From assembly GCA_031390755.1 (NCBI GenBank), contig JANMTS010000014.1, positions 1 to 64,000 on the forward strand: 64,000 bases of DNA, read 5' to 3'. Each line of letters opens with the position of its first letter. The stretch's first letter is position 1. Position numbers and translations under genes: made by a program. A model generated the notes under the pieces. That model made no database searches. It saw only the letters and a program-made list of their open reading frames with translations, and was not told where the DNA came from. Below, in pieces: positions 1 to 8,262 of the stretch. Source of the DNA: DATMER01 sp031390755. GTDB lineage: Bacteria > Acidobacteriota > Thermoanaerobaculia > Multivoradales > UBA5704.

Positions 1-122
1 GGCATGACCACTGGCTCCTCTTGAGCTTCTAGGGCTCCAGAACGTCCGAAAACGAGCCACTCCTCTCCAACTACAACTCTCAACCAGCCCGGGGGCTGAG
101 CTCCCGCTCAGTCCCCGGGTAA

Positions 123-1292
123 GGCGACAGGCTCCTAGAGCGCGAGCTTCGGGCGCGTGGCTCCGGAATCGTCGAGGCTGCCACCGGTGCATCCCCGGAT
201 CCCACGCTCCTCGCCTGGCGCTTCAGCCCTGAGAGCAATGACAAAGGAAAGCAGGTCAAGCCGGAAAACGAGATCCGGGTCCTCCTCGCCACCGACGTCC
301 TGAGCGAAGGCCAGAACCTCCAGGACTGCCGGGTGGTGGTCAACTACGATCTTCCCTGGGCGATCATCCGGCTCATCCAGCGCGTTGGGCGGATCGACCG
401 GATCGGCCAGCGCGCCGAAACGCTCCTGTGTTACTCGTTCCTTCCTGCCGACGGCGTCGAGCGGATCATCCGCCTGCGTAGCCGGGTGCGCCAACGCTTG
501 CGCGAGAATGCCGAAGTGGTGGGGACAGACGAGCGGTTCTTCGACGACGACGCGGACGACGGTCTTTTGTTCGACCTGTACAACGAGAAGTCCGGACTGC
601 TGGATGGAGAAGGGGAGAGCGAGGTGGATCTCGCCTCCTATGCCTATCAACTTTGGCGCAACGCCGTTGACGCGGATCCGAGTCTGGAGAAGAAAGTGAC
701 GGAGCTGCCCGATGTCGTCTACTCCACCCGATCGCACACGGAAGCCCATGCCGGCCCGCCCGGTGTCCTTCTCTACCTGCGCACTGCCGACGACAACGAC
801 TTCCTCGCCTGGGTCGACGCGGAAGGGAAGAGTGTCACCCAGTCTCAGCTCGCCATCCTCGAAGCCGCGGAGTGCGAGCCGGGCACGCCCGCCCTTGCTC
901 GGCAGGACGCCCATCACGATCTGGTCCGCAAGGGCGCCGAGCTCATCGCGGAGCGCAAGGCAAGCAGCGCCGGTGCCCTCGGCCGTCCGTCCGGAGCGCG
1001 TTTCCGCATCTACGAACGGTTGAAGCTGTACGCTTTTTCTGTGAAGGGGTCGCTCTTCGACCTCGTCGAGTTGCGTCGGGCGATTGACGAAATCTACCGG
1101 TTCCCCCTCAAGTCGGTTGCAGTGGACCAGATCAACCGCCAGCTTCGCGCCGGCGCCAACGACGACGACCTCGTCCGGCTCCTGCTCGCCTTGCGTGAGG
1201 AGGATCAGCTCTGCCTCGTTCGCGAGGACGAGCCCGATCCTGAACCGAGAATCATCTGCTCTCTCGGGCTGCGCCCGCCTTTCTTGAGGTGA
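123..1292 (+). pseudogene. SNF2/DEAD-type helicase, 3' fragment
   Basis: C-terminal part of a superfamily 2 helicase. Motif V/VI-like segments are clear: LLATDVLSEGQNLQ, then NYDLPW and QRVGRIDRIGQ, the pattern of SNF2-type helicases linked to restriction and DISARM-like systems. Helicase-like sequence can be followed back to about position 130. In that frame a TAA stands at 120-122 and a TAG at 30-32; the other two frames also contain stops in 1-122 and nothing there resembles the Walker A/DEAD half. The gene therefore looks 5'-truncated, not just cut by the window edge. It ends in a GTGA overlap with the methyltransferase gene, so the two were once translationally coupled. The fragment may not be expressed. 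The family call is confident; the truncation is read directly from the sequence, its cause is not. Confidence 0.7.
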
Positions 1293-3334
1293 CACCTTTG
1301 TCCAGGCTCAACGTTCAGAGTGCCCGCGAGACCCTGCAAGCTTTCGACTTTGACCGTCTCTTCGTCGAAGAGCTGGGATGGTCCAAACCGGTAGACACCA
1401 AGCAGGCTTTCTGGAACGCCAAGGGAAAGGCTTTCTCAGGGCGTGCCATCGCTCAGTTGGGCAAAGTCGCCGTCTTCGAGCTGACCTCCGAAGATGGCAC
1501 GATTCCGGAAGCCAAAGCCCGGCTCGACGTCCACCGAGCCGTGGCGAAAGATCAGCACGAGCACGTCCTGGTTTTCTGTGACCGTGACCGAAGTCAGAGC
1601 GTGCTGTCCTGGGCCAGGCGTGAAGGAGAAAAGCTCGCCCCGCGCAGTCATTCCTACTTCAAGGGTCAGCCTGGTGATCTTTTCCTTTCCAAGCTCTCCT
1701 CGCTGGTGGTGGACATCGCCGATCTGGATGCTCAGGGTAGCGTAGACATCGGCGCGGTCGCTACGCGTTTGCGCGAAGCGCTCGACGTGGAACGGGTCAC
1801 CCGTCGGTTCTACAAGGAGTTTCAGGAGCAGCACGAGCTCTTCCTCGCGCGCATCGAGGGCATCGAGAAGGAGCGCGACCGCCGCTGGTACGCCTCGGTT
1901 CTACTGAACCGCCTCATGTTCGTTTACTTCCTTCAGAAGAAGGGCTTCTTGGATGGCGGGGACCAGTCCTATCTGCGCCGAAAGCTCGACAGCAGCCTCA
2001 AGAAAGGAAAGGATCTCTATTACGACTTCCTGAAGGTTCTCTTCTTTGAGGGCTTTGCTCGTCCGGTTTCCGAGCGAAGCGCCGAGGCCAGATGTCTCCT
2101 GGGGGACATCTGCTACCTGGACGGCGGCCTCTTTCTGCGGCACCAGATCGAGGCTGCTCATGAGGCGCTCCACATTCCGGACGAGGCGTTCACGAACATC
2201 CTCGACCTTTTCGAGAAGTACTCGTGGAACCTGAACGACACCCCGGGAGGGCAGGACGACGAAATCAACCCGGACGTCCTGGGCTACATCTTCGAGAAGT
2301 ACATCAACCAGAAAGAGTTCGGCGCCTACTACACGCGGCCCGAGATCACCAGGTACTTGTGCGAGAAGACGATCTACGCCTTGATCCTCGACCGGGTCCA
2401 TGAGGATGCCGAGAAGGGAGACCGGCGTTTCGAGTCCATTGAGGAGTTGCTGCTCCGGCTCGATGCAAGACTCTGCCGGAAGCTCTTCAAGGAGATCTTG
2501 CCCGAGCTCTCAATCCTCGATCCTGCCTGCGGCTCAGGAGCGTTCCTGGTGGCGGCGCTGAAGACACTGCTGGATGTCTATTCGGCGGTGGTCGGCCGGA
2601 TCGACTTCGTGAACGATCGAGGCCTGCGGACCGAGCTCAAGAAGGCGAAGGCCGAGCATCCCTCCATCCAGTACTGGGTCAAGAAGAAGATCGTTACCGA
2701 CAACCTTTTCGGCGTGGACATCATGGAGGAGGCGACGGAGATCGCGAAGCTCCGCCTCTTCCTCACACTCGTTGCGTCCGCGACGAGCGTTGAGGAGCTG
2801 GAGCCCCTCCCCAACATTGACTTCAACATCTTGTCTGGAAACTCGCTCATCGGCCTGCTGCATGTCGAAGACGAGGACTTCGAGCGACGCCAGGGAGGCG
2901 GACAGGCCCATCTCTTCCGCCGGACGTTCCGGCAGGTACTCCACGAGAAGAATCTCTTGATCGATGCCTACAAGTACTTCAGCGGCAGCAGCGAACGGCT
3001 AGGAGAGATACGCGACGAGATTGACCGGGAAAAGAGCGGGGCGATCGAGACCTTGAATGAGATTCTTCTGACTGAGTTCAAGGATATCCGATTCGAGCAA
3101 GCAACCTGGGACCGGCAGAAGAACGCAGCAGGGAAGCCCGTGCGGCGACCTGTCTCCTTCAAGGACGTCACGGACCTTCGGCCGTTTCACTGGGGCTATG
3201 AGTTCGACGTGATCCTAGGCAAGCGGGGAGGCTTCGATGTCATCATCACCAACCCTCCATATGGGAGGGATTCAAGCCGCAGGCAAAGGAGTTCTTCGCC
3301 GAGTATTCGGATGTTGTCACGAAAAATATCATGA
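1289..3334 (+). CDS. Eco57I-like adenine-specific DNA methyltransferase, N-terminal part (frameshifted)
   Basis: N-terminal and catalytic part of a large N6-adenine methyltransferase of the Eco57I/type IIG class. An N-terminal region with the FDRLFVEELGW pattern (about residues 20-35) is followed by a helical domain, SAM-binding motif I DPACGSGAF at about residue 411 and catalytic motif IV NPPY at about residue 655. Translation starts at GTG 1289, overlapping the helicase stop. Just after NPPY the frame breaks: this ORF ends in about 20 unrelated residues, while the natural continuation (FKPQAKEFFAEY) runs in the +1-related frame into the next entry. One extra G in the G-run at 3263-3265 would restore a single protein of about 1,310 residues. 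Probable role: modification, or modification plus restriction, with the helicase partner. Confidence 0.85.
   Translation: MTPLSRLNVQSARETLQAFDFDRLFVEELGWSKPVDTKQAFWNAKGKAFSGRAIAQLGKVAVFELTSEDGTIPEAKARLDVHRAVAKDQHEHVLVFCDRDRSQSVLSWARREGEKLAPRSHSYFKGQPGDLFLSKLSSLVVDIADLDAQGSVDIGAVATRLREALDVERVTRRFYKEFQEQHELFLARIEGIEKERDRRWYASVLLNRLMFVYFLQKKGFLDGGDQSYLRRKLDSSLKKGKDLYYDFLKVLFFEGFARPVSERSAEARCLLGDICYLDGGLFLRHQIEAAHEALHIPDEAFTNILDLFEKYSWNLNDTPGGQDDEINPDVLGYIFEKYINQKEFGAYYTRPEITRYLCEKTIYALILDRVHEDAEKGDRRFESIEELLLRLDARLCRKLFKEILPELSILDPACGSGAFLVAALKTLLDVYSAVVGRIDFVNDRGLRTELKKAKAEHPSIQYWVKKKIVTDNLFGVDIMEEATEIAKLRLFLTLVASATSVEELEPLPNIDFNILSGNSLIGLLHVEDEDFERRQGGGQAHLFRRTFRQVLHEKNLLIDAYKYFSGSSERLGEIRDEIDREKSGAIETLNEILLTEFKDIRFEQATWDRQKNAAGKPVRRPVSFKDVTDLRPFHWGYEFDVILGKRGGFDVIITNPPYGRDSSRRQRSSSPSIRMLSRKIS
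3263..3265 (+). other. Frameshift site in methyltransferase gene
   Basis: GGG directly after the NPPY codons. Reading GGGG instead gives NPPYGEGFKPQAKEFFAEY and joins the two reading frames without a stop. It is either a real inactivating or phase-variable deletion in a homopolymer, or a sequencing undercall. Confidence 0.75.
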
Positions 3335-5223
3335 CGATCAAGGAGTTCGAGAAGGAGCAGACGAAGCTGCTCAGGAACCGCGAAGTACGCGAGGCGTGGC
3401 TCGAGTACCAGAGCAGTTTTCCACACGTCTCACTCTACTACCGCAGGGCTCCGCAGTACACGAACCAGATCGCGAGGATCAAAACTCCTGATGGGAAGGA
3501 GAAGAAGGCGGGGACTGACGTCAACCTTTACAAGCTTTTCCTAGAGCAGTGCTTCAATCTATTGCGCGACGATGGCCGCTGCGGGATTCTTCTCCCTACC
3601 GGAATCTATACCGACCTTGGAGCGAAGCAACTGCGTGAGATGCTGTTCACCCGGGCGCGAATCGACTCGCTATTTGGACTGTCGAACGAAAAATTCCTCT
3701 TCGAGGGAGTCGATCATCGTTTCCGCATTTGTCTTCTCAATTTTCAAAAGGGTAGTTCAACGACGGTTTTCGCGGCGGCCTTTCGCATGGATCCGCGCGA
3801 AGCCGTTAGCGTGGCTCGCCTCGAATCATTCCTCCACAACCCCGGTGAGCACGTGAGAATGGCAGAGGCAACAATCAGGTTACTTTCGCCAACATCTCTG
3901 TCCATCTTAGAACTCAAGAGCAGTCTTGAGACAAAGATTGCTTGCAGGATGGCCAGTTTCCCAACGCTAGCCGACAAACTTCAGAACTGCTGGAATTTTC
4001 GCCTAGTGCGCGAATTTGATGTAAGCAAGAAGAATCAGTGGCTTCTTCATTCATCACCTGCGGGGAATCGCCTGCCTCTGTTTAAGGGTGATATGTTCAA
4101 TCAATTCGAGCTCTCCGGTGAAGTTCCGGACTATTGGATCGATGAAGTTGTGGGACAGGCCAGGCTTAATAATCAACAGTTTGCATCATACAGGTGGGTT
4201 CATCGTCGGATCGCTAGAAGCTCCGACGTGCGCACTATGATTTCTACCATAGTGCCGCCGCGTGTCTTTACTGACACCAATAGCACGACGCTGGATTCGG
4301 ACTTGCTTTCCAAGGGCGAGATGCTTTTCTTATGCGCAGTAACAAACAGCTTCGTTTTCGACTGGTTGATCCGAAAGAGAGTGGATGATACATTGAGTCA
4401 ATTCTTTCTGTACCAAATGCCGGTACCGAGGTTGTCCGGAGATGACCCGAGGCTAGCCCCTTTCATCACTCGAGCTTCTCGGCTCATATGCTACCTCCCC
4501 GAGTTCTCCGACCTCTGGCAAGACGTCATGGGTACTCCGTGGTCCGAGCAGGAAGCAGCCACCGAGCTGGCTGAGAGGGCACAACTGCGCGCCGAGCTGG
4601 ACGGCCTCGTGGCCCACCTCTACGGGTTGACCGAGGACGAATTTTCCTACATCCTCACGACCTTCCCCGTCGTTGCCCAAGAGGTGAAGGACGCAGCCCT
4701 CGAAGCCTACCGTGCGCTTGCGCCCCGGCCGGGCGACCCTGAGATCCTCTCCCTGGTCGAGCAAGGCGAGAGCGCGGAGTTGGAATTCAAGTCAACTGCT
4801 CGATGGGACCTGCGCCAGGGGAAGAAGAGTCCTGATATCGAAGCCGTCATCCGCCATACCGCCGCTGGCTTCCTCAATGCCCACGGCGGCACGCTCCTCA
4901 TCGGGGTTGCGGACGACGGCTCAATCGTCGGGCTGGAGTTGGATTACGGGACTTTCAAGAAACCGAACCGGGACGGTTTCGAGCTTTTTCTGACCGAATT
5001 GCTGCTCGGCTCCCTCGGCAAGGATCTGGCGACTTCCATCCGCATCACCTTCCACGAGGTAGACGGCAAGGATGTCTGCCGGGTCAAGGTCGCCGCCGGT
5101 CCGCGCCCGGTCTTCCTCAAGGAGGGCAACGACGAGGTCTTCTTCCTGAGGGCTGGAAATTCAACTCGCCGGCTCTCGACCCGGGAGGCCGTGCAGTACT
5201 GCAAGACGCACTGGACGAGCTGA
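3331..5223 (+). CDS. Eco57I-like methyltransferase, C-terminal part with AlbA/Schlafen-like domain
   Basis: Continuation of the same protein in the other frame; coding sense is visible from about 3266. It holds the end of the methyltransferase fold (KMxx-like LFLEQCFNLLRDDGRCGILLPTG, about residues 68-92), a target-recognition region, and a C-terminal AlbA_2/Schlafen-type domain from about residue 477 (ELEFKST, GGTLLIGVADDG, FFLRAGNSTR). AlbA_2 domains are nucleic-acid-binding and recur in defence proteins. The middle, 3700-4450, is visibly more AT-rich than its flanks, as expected for an exchanged target-recognition domain. The ATG at 3331 is only the first start in this frame; as separate genes neither half would make a working methyltransferase. 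Confidence 0.8.
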   Translation: MTIKEFEKEQTKLLRNREVREAWLEYQSSFPHVSLYYRRAPQYTNQIARIKTPDGKEKKAGTDVNLYKLFLEQCFNLLRDDGRCGILLPTGIYTDLGAKQLREMLFTRARIDSLFGLSNEKFLFEGVDHRFRICLLNFQKGSSTTVFAAAFRMDPREAVSVARLESFLHNPGEHVRMAEATIRLLSPTSLSILELKSSLETKIACRMASFPTLADKLQNCWNFRLVREFDVSKKNQWLLHSSPAGNRLPLFKGDMFNQFELSGEVPDYWIDEVVGQARLNNQQFASYRWVHRRIARSSDVRTMISTIVPPRVFTDTNSTTLDSDLLSKGEMLFLCAVTNSFVFDWLIRKRVDDTLSQFFLYQMPVPRLSGDDPRLAPFITRASRLICYLPEFSDLWQDVMGTPWSEQEAATELAERAQLRAELDGLVAHLYGLTEDEFSYILTTFPVVAQEVKDAALEAYRALAPRPGDPEILSLVEQGESAELEFKSTARWDLRQGKKSPDIEAVIRHTAAGFLNAHGGTLLIGVADDGSIVGLELDYGTFKKPNRDGFELFLTELLLGSLGKDLATSIRITFHEVDGKDVCRVKVAAGPRPVFLKEGNDEVFFLRAGNSTRRLSTREAVQYCKTHWTS

Positions 5224-5264
5224 GGGGGATTCTGGCTGCGGCAAGCGTAGGTACGCAGTCTCTC

Positions 5265-5364
5265 CTAAACCCGTCTTATTCATACTCGACCCGAGATGAG
5301 AGGAGAGAAGGCTACCCCCATGGGTGAACGGTTCTCGGGGGAGTATGAATAAGACGGGCTAAAC
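5265..5364. mobile_element. MITE-like element with 18-bp terminal inverted repeats
   Basis: A perfect 18-bp inverted repeat (5270-5287, CCCGTCTTATTCATACTC, and its complement at 5341-5358) encloses about 53 bp with a weaker internal complementarity (CCCGAG/CTCGGG). It is flanked by direct repeats CTAAA(C) at 5265-5270 and 5359-5364, consistent with a target-site duplication. It has no coding capacity. This is the structure of a miniature inverted-repeat transposable element; a strong hairpin terminator for the upstream gene is the alternative, but does not explain the flanking direct repeat. Confidence 0.65.
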
Positions 5365-5423
5365 ATTCTGAATGCGACAGGGTCTTCCCAAAACTGGCCT
5401 GATTTCCTGGAAGGAGTCGCGCG

Positions 5424-6584
5424 ATGAAGAATTTCCTCGTTACGGTTACGGCCCTGGCCAGCGTGTTGCTGGCGGGTTTGGCGGGTGTTGCCACAGCCCA
5501 GACAAGGACGGACCTGCCTGCCGGTTCTGTTCGGCAGGAGTCGGAAGAGATCGAGGTGACGGAATCCTCCGCAGCCCCCTTGCCAGTAACCGCGGGGCAG
5601 ACCCTGTACGGCATCGGATTGCAGGGCAGCAGCTTCCTGTACCGGATCGACAACTACGCCAACAATCCGCAGGCGCACGTTCTCGGGAACACGGGCGAGC
5701 AGTTGTTCGACCTTGCCATCGACCCCAAGACCAGCCGCTTCTACGGAGTGAGCCCGGACGGCAATCTCTACGAGTTGGACTCTTCCACGGGAGATGCCTT
5801 CCCGGTCGGGTTCACGGGGCGGTTCGACTTGAATGCGTTGGAGTTTGACGCCAACGGCCAGGCCTGGGCGTTGGGCGGTGGAGACCTCTATCGGGTCGAC
5901 AAGGGGACCGGCGGCGCGGATCGCGTTGGGTCGATCGGTTTCACCTCGGGAGGCGACCTCGCGTTCGACACCAACGGAACGCTTTACGGCACGACGAACA
6001 GCCAACTCATCCGGATCGACAAGAACACTGGAGCGGGAACTCTCATCGGATCGCTCGGGTTCTCGGGCGCTTTCGGCCTGGAGGTTGACTCGGACGGCAC
6101 CCTGTACGCGGGCCGTGGCAGCGACGCCTCAGGTCTGGCTCAGCTCTACCGAGTCAACAAGACGACCGGAGCGGCAACCTTCCTGGGCTCGATCTCGGGA
6201 GCGGGGAGCCACGGCATGGGCGGCCTCGCTTTCGCCGGAGCCGCACCCGAACAGGCTCTGCTCCTCCGCAACGGGCGATTCAGGGTAGAGGCCACCTGGC
6301 GTCTGGCGAACGGTACGTCCGGCCCCGGCATTCCTGTTCAGCTCACGTCCGACACCGGCTATTTCTGGTTCTTCGACCCGAGCAACGTGGAAGCCGTGAT
6401 CAAGGCGCTGGACGGCTGCGGCCTCAACAATCGCTACTGGGTGTTCGCCGGCGGGCTCACGAACGTGCGAGTGGACATCCGGGTCACGGATACTCTGAGA
6501 GGGACGGTCAAGACCTACACGAATCCCCAGGGACTGGCATTCCAGCCGATCCAGGATACGAGCGCGTTTGCCACCTGTCCGTAG
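5424..6584 (+). CDS. Secreted beta-propeller-like protein with acidobacterial C-terminal domain
   Basis: Secreted protein of 386 residues with a classical signal peptide (about 1-25, ending AATAQ-like VATAQ). The body contains repeats of the type YRIDKxTGxA..IGSLGF (about residues 55-270), as in propeller proteins with DUF4394-like repeats that report time/value pairs; they probably form a surface or extracellular binding domain. The last 110 residues (NGRFRVEATWR ... TGYFWFFDPSNVE ... RVTDT) are a domain I recognise as repeatedly fused to secreted proteins of Acidobacteria; its function is unknown. The start is supported by GGAAGGAG upstream. It stands alone, with a hairpin terminator after it. 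Confidence 0.7.
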   Translation: MKNFLVTVTALASVLLAGLAGVATAQTRTDLPAGSVRQESEEIEVTESSAAPLPVTAGQTLYGIGLQGSSFLYRIDNYANNPQAHVLGNTGEQLFDLAIDPKTSRFYGVSPDGNLYELDSSTGDAFPVGFTGRFDLNALEFDANGQAWALGGGDLYRVDKGTGGADRVGSIGFTSGGDLAFDTNGTLYGTTNSQLIRIDKNTGAGTLIGSLGFSGAFGLEVDSDGTLYAGRGSDASGLAQLYRVNKTTGAATFLGSISGAGSHGMGGLAFAGAAPEQALLLRNGRFRVEATWRLANGTSGPGIPVQLTSDTGYFWFFDPSNVEAVIKALDGCGLNNRYWVFAGGLTNVRVDIRVTDTLRGTVKTYTNPQGLAFQPIQDTSAFATCP

Positions 6585-6608
6585 GGCTGAGGGCTAAGGA
6601 TGGGAGGC

Positions 6609-6629
6609 AGGGGCCGACAGGCGGCCCCT
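6609..6629. terminator. Hairpin between convergent genes
   Basis: AGGGGCCG - ACAGG - CGGCCCCT, an 8-bp perfect stem in the 64-bp gap between the convergent genes ending at 6584 and 6649. The T-tract is weak, so this is a plausible bidirectional terminator only. Confidence 0.5.
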
Positions 6630-6648
6630 CCGGCCTTTGTCCTCACCC

Positions 6649-7092
6649 TCAGTTCTTCCCGTACACCAGCACCCGAGCCTGCTTGCCCAGGATGGACTGG
6701 GCGTCGTAGCGGAATTCGATGCTGCGAATCACGCGGTCCCGGCCCTCGACATCGATGACCCGGGATTCGCCTCCGGCCCGGATGATGTTGCGCAGCTCGA
6801 CCTCCTGCTTCTCGCCGTCGCCGAAGTGGATCGTCACGGAGTGAAACTGGACGGCCCTCTCCCGGACCTCCAGCTTGATGCTGCGGAAGGTTCCCTTGGC
6901 GGCGGTGACGGGCAGGGTGTCGTGGTCCGCCTTGTCGGTCACGAGGCGCTCTCCGAGGAGCTCCCAGCGTAGTCCCACCGGGCGGTCGCGCCGGGGACGG
7001 GCTTCGGCGGTGCCGGTGACGGCGAGGATGGAGAGGAGGAGGGAGAGCGCGGCGAGGGCCGGCGCGAGGAAACGAAGCTTGCGAGTCGTCAT
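6649..7092 (-). CDS. Secreted DUF2541-like protein
   Basis: Small exported protein of 147 residues: signal peptide in residues 1-31 (ending GTAEA), then a basic RPRRDR patch and a compact beta-rich domain with WELLGERLV, GTFRSIKLEV, VTIHFGDG and SRVIDVEGRDRVIRSIEFRYDA. This pattern resembles DUF2541/YaaX-type proteins, whose role is not established. The start at 7092 is chosen because AAGGAG lies nine bases upstream; a longer in-frame opening to 7191 lacks both a ribosome site and a signal peptide. Confidence 0.65.
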   Translation of the reverse strand: MTTRKLRFLAPALAALSLLLSILAVTGTAEARPRRDRPVGLRWELLGERLVTDKADHDTLPVTAAKGTFRSIKLEVRERAVQFHSVTIHFGDGEKQEVELRNIIRAGGESRVIDVEGRDRVIRSIEFRYDAQSILGKQARVLVYGKN

Positions 7093-7234
7093 GGATTGTT
7101 TCTCCTTGTCTTTGAGGCCTTCGAAGCGTGAAACCCCGGAGGCCTGGATTTCCTGCGGGGCGAACGTCTGAGTGCTTGCAATCGGCATCACTTCAGGCTA
7201 ATCTTCATAGCGCTTTATCGACAAAGGGGGATTC

Positions 7235-7540
7235 ATGAAAAAGTGTGTGCTGTTTGCCGCCGCCGTGCTGTGCTTCGCCCTGGCCGCCTCCGCCTCCACG
7301 GCTCCCACGCCGACGGAGCAGCCCAGAACCGTGACCCTGGCAGAGATCTTCAGTCCCGCGTCCGGCCCCGTGGCACCGGTCAACATGACCGCCTGCGAGA
7401 TTTCCAAGGAGTGTGTCTGTGGTGGAGGATACGTCACGATCGACTGTGCCGGAGATGTGAGCTGCACGTCCGGGCCGCGCTACGTCGAGTGCGACGGCGT
7501 CCGCACCTACTGCCCGCCGATCGGCTCCTGCCCTCCCTGA
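7235..7540 (+). CDS. Small cysteine-rich secreted protein
   Basis: A protein of 101 residues with a signal peptide (about 1-20, ASASTA) and a short mature part with eight cysteines (CEISKECVCGG ... CAGDVSCTSG ... CDGVRTYCPP..SCPP). It is probably a disulfide-knotted extracellular peptide; no family is recognised. AGGGGG sits upstream of the ATG. It is too small to judge function; leaderless-peptide-like or bacteriocin-like roles are possible but unsupported. Confidence 0.55.
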   Translation: MKKCVLFAAAVLCFALAASASTAPTPTEQPRTVTLAEIFSPASGPVAPVNMTACEISKECVCGGGYVTIDCAGDVSCTSGPRYVECDGVRTYCPPIGSCPP

Positions 7541-8247
7541 CCGCGGATTGACCGCTGCGGCGGCCCGGGCCTGTCCGGAACCCGGCCGCCGCAGTCGAGC
7601 CTTCGGCCCTCACCCCGGCCCCTCTCCCAGCCGCACAACCGGACCCCCGGGAGAGGGGAGGACGCAGCCGTTCGGTGATCTTCCCAAACCCTGCCGCGCG
7701 CTTCTCTTCCTGGGAGCTTCCCCCGTGGCAAGGTGAATCTCTCTGCGCGCAGGTGGAGTGGAGCAATGCCGAGGCGGGTGGGATCAGAGACAGGGCACGG
7801 CAGGAGCCGGCTGGGCTCAGAAACGGACCGTCGACGCAGGATCGCGGACATGGATTGAAACTCTACCGCACCGATGGGCAAGGACGTGGCAGGTACCGAT
7901 CGGCTGCTTGAACGAGGTGACTCTGTGACCCGGCCGTCGCAAGACGAGAACTGCCCTATCGCCCGTCATCGTCGTAGATCTCTTCCCGGCTCCAGTTGGT
8001 CGAAGGCGCCGCGTCAGAGAATTGCAGTTGGAGCGGTGGAAGAGGAAGCGGGGGAGGCTCTTCGCGGGCGATCCCGGTCACAAGGTACCGAAGCTCGCTT
8101 TCCGGTGATCGCGCGCAGTTCGCAGCCTTCCGCTTGGAGCCTAAGGTCTTGAGATGCATATCAGAAGTTTTGTCGACAGACATGGCGAAACGCTACCAGA
8201 GGCAAAATGCAGGCACAAGCGGCCAAGCGCCTCCTGGACCGTTCTGA
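7541..8247. other. Gene-free stretch with one palindromic repeat
   Basis: About 700 bp with no convincing coding region on either strand. The only structure seen is the CCCCTCTCCC/GGGAGAGGGG palindrome listed separately. Open frames here have no ribosome site and no recognisable protein. Confidence 0.5.
7619..7658. repeat. CCCCTCTCCC...GGGAGAGGGG intergenic palindrome
   Basis: A 10-bp perfect inverted repeat around a 20-nt loop. The same arms recur at 14821-14864, with a relative at 14902-14928, so this is a dispersed intergenic palindrome family of the kind often seen in high-GC genomes. Confidence 0.65.
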
Positions 8248-8253
8248 TAGAAT
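8248..8253 (+). promoter_or_regulatory. -10 box (TAGAAT) for leaderless rimO
   Basis: TAGAAT ends 9 nt before the rimO ATG and there is no Shine-Dalgarno sequence. The predicted transcription start falls on or beside the start codon. Confidence 0.55.
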
Positions 8254-8262
8254 GCTCGACCC

